A DNA stretch of 64,000 nucleotides from Alishewanella agri BL06 (GCF_000272005.1 NZ_AKKU01000015.1:186001-250000); one strand, 5' to 3'; shown: positions 17,984-28,000, numbered from the stretch's first letter. The notes: a model not told the origin generated them from the letters alone. Made by a program: numbers and translations.

Positions 17984-20350
17984 TTAACGCCAGCGACCAC
18001 TTTCATCCAAACCGGCTTGTATACGTGACACCAGCTCGTTAGACGGAATAGGCCGGGAAAACAAATACCCCTGCCCAATATCGCAGGCATGTTGCTGCAA
18101 GGTTTTTGCCTGAGCCTGGGTTTCTACCCCTTCTGCCACCACTTCCAGGCCAAGTTTGCGGACCATGGCGATGGTCGAGGTGATAATGTCGAAATCAGCT
18201 TGATTATCCAGCATGCCAAACACAAAGCTCTTATCGATCTTGATAATATCGACCGGCATTTGCCGTAAATAACTGAGTGACGAATAGCCGGTGCCAAAGT
18301 CGTCAATCGCCAGCCGGAAACCACGGGCTTTCAGCTGCTGCATACTGGCAATGGTATCGGGAATATTACTGGCCAGCAGACTTTCGGTCAGTTCGAACTC
18401 CAGGCTACCTGCAGCCTGAGGGTACAGTTTTAACATCTTATCCAGAAAAGCGGGCAATTCAGGATCATTTAACTGGGCGGTTGACAAGTTAATCGCCAGG
18501 CGCAAATCAGCAAGGCCCTGTTGCTGCAAGTTAGCCAGGATCTGACAACTCTGCTCTATCACCCAATAACCGACCGGGATCATTAATTGGGCATATTCCA
18601 ACACCGAAATAAATTCGTCGGGCGGCACCATGCCCCGGCTCGGGCTTTGCCAGCGTAATAAGGCTTCCAGTCCGGTTAAACGACGGTCGCTGAAGCGAAT
18701 TTGCGGCTGTAAATGTAAGTCGAATTGCCCTTGTAACAAGGCCTGCTTTAGATCGGCTTCCAGCGCTAATCTGTTCTGGAACGCATCAAACATTTGCTGA
18801 CTGTAGAAATGCAAGGCACTGCCGCCACGCGCCTTGGCCTGATACATCGCCAGATCCGCTTGCCTGACTAAATCATCGGTTTTTAACGCCGGGTTACGGG
18901 TGCAACTGATACCGATACTGACATTTAACTGATATTCCTCCTGTTCCAACCGCATCGGTTGCCGGAACACCTCGATCAGCCGCAAGGCCAGCGCTTCCAG
19001 CTCTGCCGGCGCAGACACCTCAGTCACTATCACAAACTCGTCACCACCAAAGCGGCAGATTAAATCGGTTTTCTGTAACGCAGCACGTAAGCGACGGGCT
19101 GCTTCAATTAGCAGCTGATCGCCCTGTTCATGGCCACGGATATCATTTACCCGCTTAAACTGGTCTAAATCCAGGAACAATAAACCCAACCAACTGCCCT
19201 CGTCTGACAGCGCAGCGATCTGCTTCTTCAAGTGGTACTGCAGCATATTGCGATTAGCCAACCCGGTCAGTAGATCGAACATCGCCATATTTTCCAATTC
19301 GCGGGTTTGGGTCTGGATCTCATCCTGCAATTTTTCCAGTGTCCGGCTCAGGGTTTGACTCACGGCACTGAGTTTATCGACTTCGTCAGTCAGCAGCGGG
19401 CTACTGACCGGCAACGCATCGCGGAACAACCGGAACTTATTTTCTGCCAGTAACGGTAGCGCTTTGGATACCTGCAATAAACGACGACTCAGCCGGCGGG
19501 TCAGCCAGAAGGTGAGTAAGGCGAATAATAGAAAACACAGCGACGCCAGGGCCGCTAATTGCCATTGGAACTGGCGGTTTGCTTGTTGGTATTGGCGGAT
19601 ATTTTCCAGCAGGATCAACCGGTACGATTGCTCACCTTGCTCTGCCAGCGGGAACTGATAAATAAAATAATCACCCTGCGGTGCGGCCTGAACGATACGG
19701 TCAGACATCAGCTGCTCTAATTTAATAGCAGGTAATTGGGCTGTAGCGGATAACAAGCTAATCCCAGCGGGTTGCTGCCGGATAATAGCGATTTCGCTTT
19801 GCATGGCCTGGCCAAGCGCCAGTACCACATCGGCCAGAGTCTGGCTGGCAAGTAATACCGCAATATTGCCGTCAGCGTCAGCGAGCGGAATACTCACCAC
19901 GTTACTACAATGCTCAACGCAAAAAATCCGCGCCAGTGCCCGTTGCTGTTGCTGAGTTTGCAGCACGAGTTCTTGTAACTCTGCCGGAAAAGCTGAACTG
20001 GCAAAAGCAACCTGAGATGTCGAGCTGAAAAACCATAAATCTTCGATTTTCAGATACAGACTAAAGCTATCGTATTGCTGCTGTAACTGTTGCACAAAGG
20101 CAGTAAAACCCTGTTGCTGCTGTAATTGTGTTAGCTCCGCAAAACTTTCAAACCAGGCTTGCTGCTGAGCTGATAATAACTGTTGATATTGTTGGAAATG
20201 CTGCTCTACCTGCTGCTGCTTGAGTTGTTGTTGCGTGGCAAAGCTGTCGTTCAAGCGCTGTAGCGACATTGAGGTCACCAGCAGCAGCAAGATAGCCATC
20301 AGCACCAGTGTCAGCAGCAGTATCTTTGATGGGAAGCTAAAAAAACGCAT
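17984..20350 (-). CDS. Membrane-bound GGDEF-EAL cyclic-di-GMP enzyme
   Basis: The 788-residue protein has a transmembrane helix at about 10-28, a Gln-rich periplasmic sensor region (about 30-260), a second helix (about 262-284), a HAMP-like linker, a GGDEF domain with intact RFGGDEF (435-439) and an EAL domain with intact EALLRW (562-567) and DDFGTGYSSLSYL. The product-inhibition RxxD site before GGDEF is replaced by QKTD. Both activities could be present. It starts within the stop of the outer-membrane gene (TGATG), so it belongs to the three-gene operon beginning at 21928. Confidence 0.93.
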   Translation of the reverse strand: MRFFSFPSKILLLTLVLMAILLLLVTSMSLQRLNDSFATQQQLKQQQVEQHFQQYQQLLSAQQQAWFESFAELTQLQQQQGFTAFVQQLQQQYDSFSLYLKIEDLWFFSSTSQVAFASSAFPAELQELVLQTQQQQRALARIFCVEHCSNVVSIPLADADGNIAVLLASQTLADVVLALGQAMQSEIAIIRQQPAGISLLSATAQLPAIKLEQLMSDRIVQAAPQGDYFIYQFPLAEQGEQSYRLILLENIRQYQQANRQFQWQLAALASLCFLLFALLTFWLTRRLSRRLLQVSKALPLLAENKFRLFRDALPVSSPLLTDEVDKLSAVSQTLSRTLEKLQDEIQTQTRELENMAMFDLLTGLANRNMLQYHLKKQIAALSDEGSWLGLLFLDLDQFKRVNDIRGHEQGDQLLIEAARRLRAALQKTDLICRFGGDEFVIVTEVSAPAELEALALRLIEVFRQPMRLEQEEYQLNVSIGISCTRNPALKTDDLVRQADLAMYQAKARGGSALHFYSQQMFDAFQNRLALEADLKQALLQGQFDLHLQPQIRFSDRRLTGLEALLRWQSPSRGMVPPDEFISVLEYAQLMIPVGYWVIEQSCQILANLQQQGLADLRLAINLSTAQLNDPELPAFLDKMLKLYPQAAGSLEFELTESLLASNIPDTIASMQQLKARGFRLAIDDFGTGYSSLSYLRQMPVDIIKIDKSFVFGMLDNQADFDIITSTIAMVRKLGLEVVAEGVETQAQAKTLQQHACDIGQGYLFSRPIPSNELVSRIQAGLDESGRWR

Positions 20351-21522
20351 CAGAACCAGTACATCAATTGCAGCGCCCAGACTTGCCAGTAACGCTGTTG
20401 GTTAACCACCAAATCCGGTACCAGGCTGGGTGAAAGCCGGCCAGTACCATCCACCCAATGATGCTCCGCCTGTAGCCGCCAGTTAGCGGCAACATCATAA
20501 CTGAGCCCCAGCATCAGGCTTTGCTGATAACCAAAATGGGCCGGAATACCCTGGTCAGCAAGCTGACTGCCCCGTTTGTCATCTTTGTCACGGGTTAAAT
20601 AATCCAGACTACTAATAAATGACAGCCCCTGATTAAACCGGTATTTCGCCAGCAAATAGCCACCCAAGCCAGACTGCGACCGGCTAAATCCTGGCAAATA
20701 AAAGCCGTCAATGGCTAAACGCTCTTGCATCAGCTCGGCGGCCAATTCCCAGTTCTCCAGCTGGTAACGCCAATTTAGCATCACGCGTTGGATACTCACT
20801 TCACCATAACTAAAGGGTTCAACAGTACCCGGGCGATAGTTAAACTCAGAATCTAACAGTGAGATGCCATAAGTCGCCTGGCTGCCGGCTGGCTGCCAGA
20901 ACACACTGGCTTGATGCACATACTTCTGCCGGGCCTTGCCACTAACTTGTGGACTAAGTAACAGTTGGCTTTGTTCGGTATTGATACTGGTTGCGCCATA
21001 GCTCCAGTTATATTCCAGCTCGCCAAGGTCATGTTGCAAGAAGCCTTTAATGGCAATACCGTCACTGCCAACAGCAATATCGCGAAAAGTATCATAGTAC
21101 ACTGACTGCGGCAGAATAATGCTGGGCCGGGTAAAAGGCACATCGCGGGTACTGGAAAACAACCAATGCTGATTTTTATAGCGCCCGGCATACAGATTCA
21201 GCTGGTGATCAAAAGTATCAATCACACTCAGGTCAACGAACAGATAGTCTAAGCGGGCGCCTTCCGGGTAACGGTTACCACCGTTCAGATACACTACCTG
21301 CCCAGCCAGACGGACTCGCTCCGTCAGCTGCCAGCGGCTATTGATACCAATCTCCGTCAGTGCCGCAGATAACTTACCGCTGTTATTAATCGCATTGCTG
21401 TCACTCGCTTGCGCCAGCCCCTGCGCAATAAAGCCATGCCATTCCGGTTGCTCGGCCGCCATTACCGGTAAGCTGAACGTAGCGGCTAAGGTCAAGGCTG
21501 CGCCAAAGTTGTTACTTTTCAT
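20350..21522 (-). CDS. Outer-membrane beta-barrel protein of a signalling operon
   Basis: A signal peptide (ALTLAATFSLPVMAAEQ) is followed by alternating amphipathic strands and a terminal aromatic residue (QLMYWF), as in porin-like barrels of 390 residues. Phrases such as GRYKNQHWLFSSTRDVPFTRPSI are typical of an uncharacterised family; no specific substrate can be read. It overlaps the PstS-like gene by 11 bases and the GGDEF-EAL gene by one base, so it is probably part of one sensing unit. Confidence 0.75.
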   Translation of the reverse strand: MKSNNFGAALTLAATFSLPVMAAEQPEWHGFIAQGLAQASDSNAINNSGKLSAALTEIGINSRWQLTERVRLAGQVVYLNGGNRYPEGARLDYLFVDLSVIDTFDHQLNLYAGRYKNQHWLFSSTRDVPFTRPSIILPQSVYYDTFRDIAVGSDGIAIKGFLQHDLGELEYNWSYGATSINTEQSQLLLSPQVSGKARQKYVHQASVFWQPAGSQATYGISLLDSEFNYRPGTVEPFSYGEVSIQRVMLNWRYQLENWELAAELMQERLAIDGFYLPGFSRSQSGLGGYLLAKYRFNQGLSFISSLDYLTRDKDDKRGSQLADQGIPAHFGYQQSLMLGLSYDVAANWRLQAEHHWVDGTGRLSPSLVPDLVVNQQRYWQVWALQLMYWF

Positions 21523-21928
21523 AAAGCGTCACCACTTTTAACTCGGCAGAGCGCAAGCCCTGCGGTAAGTAGCCAATAGCGCCTGGGGTGCGCTCCAATG
21601 CTGCCTGCAGTTCCTGTACGGTGGCATATTGTACCGGCGTACCACCAATGCCAGAAAACCGCTGGCGATGCCATATCGCATCCAGCTGATAGGGGAACAT
21701 TTTCAAATAGTTCCGGGTAAAAAGGTTATGTTGCGTCGTCTCGGATGGCAGCACTAATACCTGTATTGCCTGACCATCCGCCCAGCGGGTTTGCCGCATA
21801 CTAAAAATGGCTCGAAGCTGTGCTGTAGTTAACTGTGTTTCACTGACTGACGAGTGCACTACTACCTCCACCGCCAAACCAGGCAGGCTCAGAAATAACA
21901 GGCAACAAAGTGAACACAACAATCTCAT
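21512..21928 (-). CDS. Small PstS-like periplasmic protein
   Basis: The 138-residue product has a signal peptide (LLCSLCCLLFLSLPGLA) and resembles the N-terminal lobe of phosphate-binding proteins (TTAQLRAIFSMRQTRWADGQ, GAIGYLPQG), but it is much shorter than PstS (about 320 residues), so it may bind a small ligand in a single-domain fold. It is the first gene of the operon with the barrel and GGDEF-EAL genes; it could be the periplasmic input of that pathway. Confidence 0.75.
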   Translation of the reverse strand: MRLLCSLCCLLFLSLPGLAVEVVVHSSVSETQLTTAQLRAIFSMRQTRWADGQAIQVLVLPSETTQHNLFTRNYLKMFPYQLDAIWHRQRFSGIGGTPVQYATVQELQAALERTPGAIGYLPQGLRSAELKVVTLYEK

Positions 21929-22070
21929 TGCATTTCCATTTACGCAGCGCCGGGAAAGACCGGGTCAAAAAAGCCGGTCAAAGACCGGCAATACTTTGCT
22001 TAAGATATTGAATAGACGACAGTTGCGCAATAGTACCTTTGGGTTGGTACCAGCGAATAAAAATATTTTT

Positions 22071-23414
22071 TTATAAACCTAAGTACCAGGTAGCAATCGA
22101 AAAGTACAACACCACCCCGGCAACGTCCGCAATAGAGGTAATCAAAGGGCCACTGGCGGTAGCCGGATCCAGCTTAAAGCGACTGAGTAAAAACGGCAGC
22201 GACATGCCGATTAAGCTGCCCACCAATACCACCAGCATCATGGTAGAGGCCACAACAACAGCGATATCCGCCCCACCACGCCAGAAGCCCAGGCCAACCA
22301 CAGCCGCAGACATCGTCAAACCCAGCAAGCCTGCGACTAAACATTCTTTACCCAATAAATAGCCCCAGTCTCGCAGCTTGATATCACCGGTGGCCAGCGC
22401 CCGAACCATGAGGGTGCCGGATTGTGCGCCAGCGTTACCGCTACTGGCGATCAGCAACGGCAGGAAAAACAATAATGCCAGATAGCTGGAGATGGTATCT
22501 TCAAAGTACGCGATACCGGCACCGGAAAAAATATTACCAAATACCAATACCACTAACCAAAACACCCGTTTGCGATATAACAAACCGATACCGGCATGTT
22601 TAACGCTGCTCTCCAGCTTGCCGATAGTGGCCGTTTTATGGAAGTCTTCTGTCGCTTCCTCTTGCGCAACGTCCATCGCATCATCATAGGTGACAATACC
22701 AACCATTTGCTGCTGCTCATTAACAATTGGCAAGGCCAGTAAATCATACTTAGCAATCAACGCCGCGACCTCTTCCTGTGGCATTTCGACACTGGCAGCA
22801 ATGGGATCATGATTCATCAGATCATCAACCTGCATGCTGACCGGCGCCAGGATCAGGTCGCGTAAACTGACAACACCAATTAGCTTACGCGCTTTATCCA
22901 CCACATAAGCAGAATAAATGGTTTCTTTGTCCGGTGCTTCGCGGCGCAAGACTTCTATCGCTTCGCGCACCGTTAACTCGGGCTGCAGAATGGCGTAGTC
23001 CGACGTCATAATAGCGCCGGCTGTCCCTTCCTCATGGGCTGTAAGTCGTAACAAATCTTCGCGTTCTGCCTGCGCCAGCGCTGGCAGCAAGGTATCCCGT
23101 TGTTCTTCGGTTAAGCGGTTAAACAAGTCGGCACGTTCATCAGACGACATTTGCCGGATAATCGGCGACAATTTGCGCCGGCTGACCCGAATCGCCAGCC
23201 GCACTTGCTCTTCGGCGGGTAAGTAGCCAAACACCTCAGCCTGTTCGGCCCGCGGCAGTGCCGTCAGTAAAATCCATAGATCCTGAATTGAAAACTCAGT
23301 TAAGGCAGCGGCATAGTCAGCCGGATGCACATCTTCCAGTTGGTCACGGACCAGATGTACCGTATCGCGCTCCAGAGCGGTGCGCAGGGTATCGATAAGA
23401 ACGGGTAATTCCAT
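22071..23414 (-). CDS. mgtE: Magnesium transporter MgtE
   Basis: MgtE is a homodimeric Mg2+ channel gated by its cytoplasmic domains. The 447-residue protein has the N domain (helical, residues 1-130), two CBS domains (about 135-255) including IMTSDYAILQPELTVREAIEVLR, a plug helix and five transmembrane helices with the signature NAGAQSGTLMVRALATGD. Mg2+ control is usually post-translational through the N and CBS domains, but a hairpin covering the ribosome-binding site just before this gene suggests an additional RNA-level control. Confidence 0.95.
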   Translation of the reverse strand: MELPVLIDTLRTALERDTVHLVRDQLEDVHPADYAAALTEFSIQDLWILLTALPRAEQAEVFGYLPAEEQVRLAIRVSRRKLSPIIRQMSSDERADLFNRLTEEQRDTLLPALAQAEREDLLRLTAHEEGTAGAIMTSDYAILQPELTVREAIEVLRREAPDKETIYSAYVVDKARKLIGVVSLRDLILAPVSMQVDDLMNHDPIAASVEMPQEEVAALIAKYDLLALPIVNEQQQMVGIVTYDDAMDVAQEEATEDFHKTATIGKLESSVKHAGIGLLYRKRVFWLVVLVFGNIFSGAGIAYFEDTISSYLALLFFLPLLIASSGNAGAQSGTLMVRALATGDIKLRDWGYLLGKECLVAGLLGLTMSAAVVGLGFWRGGADIAVVVASTMMLVVLVGSLIGMSLPFLLSRFKLDPATASGPLITSIADVAGVVLYFSIATWYLGL

Positions 23415-23420
23415 AACGGC

Positions 23421-23449
23421 CTCTTATCAGCTTAGGCGCCTGATAAGAG
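23421..23449 (-). promoter_or_regulatory. Hairpin masking the mgtE ribosome-binding site
   Basis: On the minus strand a perfect 10-bp stem (CTCTTATCAG and CTGATAAGAG) with a nine-base loop ends seven bases before the mgtE ATG. The 3' arm contains AAGAG of the AAGAGG Shine-Dalgarno sequence, so folding would hide it. No M-box or other known Mg2+ riboswitch was recognised in the further upstream sequence to 23702, which otherwise contains no assigned feature. Confidence 0.6.
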
Positions 23450-23702
23450 ACATTACAGCGTCAGCTTATTAAGCGCAGATTAATTCGGATCTTGGGAATA
23501 TGCAGGCCAGGCCTGCTACTGGGTAAGTCCATAAAGGATGCAAACTCCACAAGGATAAGGGTTAGGTTGCCAGCTCGAAGCTGGCTAAATTGCTGGTTAT
23601 TTTATAGTTTAACCAAGCTGAACTCAACCTGAGCGGTAAAAGTTTTGTGGTACAACAAGGGCTTTCTGCTAGCATAGCCAAATTGACAGAAGAGGAAATG
23701 GC

Positions 23703-24503
23703 ATGACAGATGCGAACAGCCTGAGCCAGTGGTGGCAGCCGCAGAAACTGGCATTAGACGAATGCTATCAGGCAGCAATAGGCCCGTTAACACTCTATCT
23801 GAAACGCCGCCAACAGGAATGGCTGGTCAGTTCAGAGTATAGTAGCGATCCGGACAGCGCCTATCGCCTGCAGTTGACCCAAGCGTCCTGCTTACCGGAG
23901 TTACTGGCTAGTCAGCGCTTTATTTTCCGGCATAGCCCGGCCGGTTTTTGTTTAAAACCCAAGCTGTTAGACAGACCAGTGGTGATTAAAACCCGGCAAA
24001 GCGTGAGTATTCCTCCCGGCGAGCAAAGCGTGTTTTATATCAGCTCCCCGCTGCGGGTAGAATTGGTGCTGCAGGATCCGGAACTTACCTTGTTCAGCCT
24101 GCCAATCCAACGACTATCCGATACCTGGTTTGGTGCCAATACCCAACATGGCGAGCTCTGTTATGCCGATAAAACCCATGCCCGGCATAGTTTGGCCGAA
24201 ATCCCGGCCCGGCCGCACCGCGCGGTAACGCCTATCACCATCGAAAACCATTCCACCCGCATGCTGACGATTGATAAGCTGAGTATTCCGCTGCCCTATC
24301 TGGCACTATACGGCGCTGACGACGGTAGCCTGTGGACCGATCCTATTACCCTGCAACACGAAAATCTGAATAGCCTGACCCGTTTTCAATTGAATAAACA
24401 ATTACCACGGGATCTCACCAGCAGACATCAGCTGGCGGCGCCGGTGCACACACCGGATAAACATGGACTGGTCCGGGCTTTTACCGGCATTTTCAACCAG
24501 TAA
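23703..24503 (+). CDS. DUF432 family protein
   Basis: The 266-residue soluble protein contains the DUF432 hallmark LSDTWFGANTQHGELCYADKTHARHS and a preceding beta-rich region (VVIKTRQSVSIPPGEQSVFYI). No enzymatic motif or membrane segment is visible. DUF432 proteins have no established function. The gene ends nine bases before an MscS-type channel gene and the two are probably co-transcribed, so a role linked to the channel is plausible. Confidence 0.8.
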   Translation: MTDANSLSQWWQPQKLALDECYQAAIGPLTLYLKRRQQEWLVSSEYSSDPDSAYRLQLTQASCLPELLASQRFIFRHSPAGFCLKPKLLDRPVVIKTRQSVSIPPGEQSVFYISSPLRVELVLQDPELTLFSLPIQRLSDTWFGANTQHGELCYADKTHARHSLAEIPARPHRAVTPITIENHSTRMLTIDKLSIPLPYLALYGADDGSLWTDPITLQHENLNSLTRFQLNKQLPRDLTSRHQLAAPVHTPDKHGLVRAFTGIFNQ

Positions 24504-24512
24504 GGGATTTTT

Positions 24513-25379
24513 ATGCTTGAGACTTTATGGCAATTTCTGCAATCGGAGCTGGTTATCAATAGCCTACAGGCGCTGTTACTACTGAGCCTGGGATTTATCC
24601 TGGCGCGCACGGCATCGAAAACCGCCGAAAAACTGATTAGTAAAAGCTTTTCCCGCCATCATGCGTTGTTGTTCCGGCGGGTGGTGTACTGGCTGGTGCT
24701 GGCGCTGTTTGTGGCTTCGGCCTTGCATCAACTGGGCTTCTCTCTTGGCGTGTTGCTTGGCGCAGCCGGGGTGTTATCAGTAGCCATCGGCTTTGCCTCA
24801 CAAACCTCGGCTTCAAACCTCATCAGTGGTTTATTTCTGATTGGCGAACAACCTTTCCAAATTGGCGATGTGATTAAAGTCGGTAATACCACTGGTGAGG
24901 TGCTGTCGATTGATCTTCTGTCGGTGAAACTGCGCACCTTCGATAATCTGTTTGTGCGGATCCCGAATGAAAGCCTGATCAAAACCGAAATGACCAATTT
25001 AACCCGGTTTCCGATCCGCCGTTTTGATTTATTACTGGGTGTCGCCTATAAAGAAGACATTGCCCGAGTGCGCAAAGTACTGTTTGATGTCGCCGACCAA
25101 AACCCGTTGTGTCTGGACGAACCGGCGCCATCATTTTTATTTACCGGCTTTGGTGAATCATCACTCAATATCCAATTTTCGGTGTGGAGTACCACCGAAA
25201 ACTTCCGCGAACTACGCAACAGTCTGCAGGAAGAGATAAAGCTCGCTTTTGATGCTGCTAATATTGAGATCCCGTTTCCGCACCGCACCCTGTATGCCGG
25301 CAGTGAGACCCCACCTTTCCCGGTGCGGATTGTCAGCGATACGGCAACTGGCAATACTGACGCTGCAACTAAGGGCTGA
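24513..25379 (+). CDS. MscS-family mechanosensitive channel
   Basis: The 288-residue protein has three N-terminal transmembrane helices (about 14-35, 53-72, 79-105), the third with the Gly/Ala-rich pore pattern GVLLGAAGVLSVAIGFASQTSASNLISG, and the MscS beta-domain (LIGEQPFQIGDVIKVG). It is a small-conductance type channel that would release solutes in hypo-osmotic shock. It follows the DUF432 gene and has its own plausible site before the ATG at 24513. Confidence 0.9.
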   Translation: MLETLWQFLQSELVINSLQALLLLSLGFILARTASKTAEKLISKSFSRHHALLFRRVVYWLVLALFVASALHQLGFSLGVLLGAAGVLSVAIGFASQTSASNLISGLFLIGEQPFQIGDVIKVGNTTGEVLSIDLLSVKLRTFDNLFVRIPNESLIKTEMTNLTRFPIRRFDLLLGVAYKEDIARVRKVLFDVADQNPLCLDEPAPSFLFTGFGESSLNIQFSVWSTTENFRELRNSLQEEIKLAFDAANIEIPFPHRTLYAGSETPPFPVRIVSDTATGNTDAATKG

Positions 25380-25456
25380 CAATGCGGTCAAAACTGGTAA
25401 ATCAGCGGTGTGTTAGCCATAGTTATCAAAGGCTAAGCTGCGGGCAGGAGGAGTAG

Positions 25457-27094
25457 ATGTGGCGAGCCATTAGCCTGTTGTGTTGCTATTGCACCAGTTT
25501 ACCCTTGTGGGCCGACTGCCGGAACGATGTCGATCCTGCTGAGCTAAAGGCTAAACGCCCTCTTGTCAGTTACATTGAATTCCAGCAGGAAAACGTCTTT
25601 GATCTGAATGAACCGGGCGTATTCTGGTTACACCGCTTTGCCAACCGCACCCATATTATTACCACCGAACAAACTATCCGCGATGATTTACTTTTTCTGC
25701 AAGACGCGCCGCTGAATCTGGCCGAGCTGGCGGAAACGGAGCGTTTACTACGCAGCCGCCGCTATCTGCGCGATGCCCGGGTTGAGGTTGTCCAATATTG
25801 CGCCGCCAGTAATAGTGTCACGGTGCGCGTCACGACCTGGGATAACTGGTCATTACTGCCGAAAATCGATTTTTCCAGCGAGGGGGGAGACACCAAGTAC
25901 TCGCTGGGCGTCGCCGAGGACAACCTGCTGGGTTCAGGTAATCAGATCCAGCTCGATTACAGCAAAGACAGTGAGCGCAGCGGCTATTTGCTCAGCTTTG
26001 CCAGCCCGAATATCTTCGGTAGCCACTGGAATACCCTGCTTAGCTATGCCGATAACTCAGATGGTGAAAACTATCGCTTCGCAGTACAGCGGCCGTTCTA
26101 CCGGCTGGATTCGAACTGGGCCTTTAATGCTGACCTGCTGAAAAACAAAGAGCAGGTCACCGACTACTTATTATCGGAAACCGTTAACGAATATAACCGC
26201 ACCCGGCATCAGTTTGATGCTTCTGCCGGTTTTAAACTGGCACTGCGCGGTCACACCATCCAACGGCTAAATATTGGTATGCAGCTGGAGGATGTTGATT
26301 TTAATGAACTGGACAGTACGGTTTTAAGCTTGCCTGAACAACGCAACCTGTCTTACCTTTACCTGGAATACCAGTTACTGCAGGACGACTTCTACAAGCT
26401 GTTTAATATCAATCAGTTTAACCGGGTAGAGGATATTAATGCCGGCTGGCAACTGCGGCTGCGGTTGGGCTTTTTGCAACCCTGGTTGGGCGCCGATGAA
26501 GATGGCTTAAGGCTGGAAGCGGAAGTAAGCAAAGCCTGGCAGCTGAACAACCGCACCTGGCTTTTTTCAGAACTGGCTTATCAGCAGCTGGACTGGCAGC
26601 AGCGCAAGCAGGAGTTGTGGCATCTGGGCTTACAGCTTAATCATCAGCTCAACGCCCGTAATAGTCTGGTCGGTAGTATTTCAGCTGAACGCGGCCGCAA
26701 TTTGTTTGCCGACGAAGCGCTGTATCTGGGTGGTGATAGCGGCTTGCGTGCCTTCCCGCTGTATTATCAGCGCGGCGACAACCGCATGGTGGCGACCGCT
26801 GAGTATCGCCACTATACCGACTGGAATTTATGGCAGATTTTTGATGTCGGCTTTGCCGCCTTTGGTGATGTCGGCCGCAGCTGGGGCGGCCGCTCCGCAG
26901 AGGATTTGGCCGCATTAAACGGTAAAGTCGGTATCGATGATGAAATTCTGTTTGGCCTGGGCGTCGGCATCCGTTTACTGTCCAGCCACTCCAGCCGCGG
27001 CACCATGATTCATCTGGATCTGACGCGGCCAATCAGTGATAACCCGGATCTCGGCAGCTGGCAGTGGCGTGTGACTGCCAAGCGCCGTTTTTAA
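25457..27094 (+). CDS. D15/BamA-superfamily outer-membrane protein
   Basis: The 545-residue product has a signal peptide, one POTRA-like domain (about residues 70-125: DLLFLQDAPLNLAELAETERLLRSRRYLRDARV) and a C-terminal Omp85-type barrel with the lid-loop motif GGDSGLRAFPL and terminal WRVTAKRRF. With a single POTRA it is smaller than BamA or TamA; it may be a patatin-type or unassigned translocon. It has its own AGGAGGAG site at 25447 and no obvious partner gene. Confidence 0.8.
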   Translation: MWRAISLLCCYCTSLPLWADCRNDVDPAELKAKRPLVSYIEFQQENVFDLNEPGVFWLHRFANRTHIITTEQTIRDDLLFLQDAPLNLAELAETERLLRSRRYLRDARVEVVQYCAASNSVTVRVTTWDNWSLLPKIDFSSEGGDTKYSLGVAEDNLLGSGNQIQLDYSKDSERSGYLLSFASPNIFGSHWNTLLSYADNSDGENYRFAVQRPFYRLDSNWAFNADLLKNKEQVTDYLLSETVNEYNRTRHQFDASAGFKLALRGHTIQRLNIGMQLEDVDFNELDSTVLSLPEQRNLSYLYLEYQLLQDDFYKLFNINQFNRVEDINAGWQLRLRLGFLQPWLGADEDGLRLEAEVSKAWQLNNRTWLFSELAYQQLDWQQRKQELWHLGLQLNHQLNARNSLVGSISAERGRNLFADEALYLGGDSGLRAFPLYYQRGDNRMVATAEYRHYTDWNLWQIFDVGFAAFGDVGRSWGGRSAEDLAALNGKVGIDDEILFGLGVGIRLLSSHSSRGTMIHLDLTRPISDNPDLGSWQWRVTAKRRF

Positions 27095-27137
27095 CACTAC
27101 GTCAGACTAAAAACTAAGCAGCAAACGTCAACACGCT

Positions 27138-27962
27138 CTAGTTCTTTTGCAGCAACGGCTGACAGAGCGGGCAAAATACCGTACTGCGCTGGCCCAACCG
27201 CACTTCTGACAGCGCAGTGCCGCAGTTAACGCAGGGCTGGCCACCGCGGCCATATACCAGTAACTCCTGTTTAAAATAGCCCGGTTTACCGTCTACCTGA
27301 CTAAAATCACGCAGCGTGGTGCCGCCCTGCACTATTGCCGCCGCCAGGGTTTCTTTGACGATGGTACACAGCAGTGCCAGCTTATCCGCACTGACGTCGC
27401 GCGCCGGTTGCTGCGGATTAATGCCGGCTTTAAACAAGGCCTCATTGGCATAAATATTCCCGACACCAACCACCACATGGTTATCCATTAATACCAGTTT
27501 GATCGCGGTGCCGCGACGCTGACAAGCCTGGATCAGGGTTTCAGCGGTAAAGTCGGCTGTTAATGGCTCAGGCCCTAACTGGGCCAGCAACGGATGTTGC
27601 TCGCCTTGTGCCTGCCACAGCACAGCACCAAAGCGCCGGGTATCGTTTAAGCGCAGTGCGGTACCGTTTGCTAATAGCAAATCCAGATGATCATGTTTAC
27701 CCGGCACCAGATCCGCCGGCACCACCTTTAAATGCCCCGACATCCCCAAATGCAGAATAATACTACCGCCGGGTAAATCCAGCAGTAAATACTTGGCGCG
27801 CCGTCTTACCGCTAAAATCGGCTGCTGCTGTTGCTGCAGCACCTCATCCGGTACCCACCAACGCAACTGACGCTGCCGGGCGACAACCTTGGTTAGCTGT
27901 TGCCCTTGCAAATGCGGGCTGATCCCCAGGCGCGAGACCTCAACTTCAGGTAACTCTGGCAT
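27138..27962 (-). CDS. mutM: Formamidopyrimidine-DNA glycosylase MutM (Fpg)
   Basis: MutM removes 8-oxoguanine and ring-opened purines by a bifunctional glycosylase/lyase mechanism. The N terminus begins PELPEVEV (catalytic Pro2, Glu3), the H2TH region has [13 protein letters not shown], and the zinc finger ([14 protein letters not shown]...CPLCQ) is complete. The length of 274 residues is normal. It converges with the D15 gene across 43 bases. Confidence 0.96.
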   Translation of the reverse strand: MPELPEVEVSRLGISPHLQGQQLTKVVARQRQLRWWVPDEVLQQQQQPILAVRRRAKYLLLDLPGGSIILHLGMSGHLKVVPADLVPGKHDHLDLLLANGTALRLNDTRRFGAVLWQAQGEQHPLLAQLGPEPLTADFTAETLIQACQRRGTAIKLVLMDNHVVVGVGNIYANEALFKAGINPQQPARDVSADKLALLCTIVKETLAAAIVQGGTTLRDFSQVDGKPGYFKQELLVYGRGGQPCVNCGTALSEVRLGQRSTVFCPLCQPLLQKN

Positions 27963-28000
27963 CTTATACTCCGGTATCTAGGGCGTGTTCACGTAAGGGG

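Noticed and set aside
23450-23702. M-box, GEMM or other riboswitch upstream of mgtE
   Set aside because: Some short blocks looked familiar but the conserved core order of these classes was not found on either strand.
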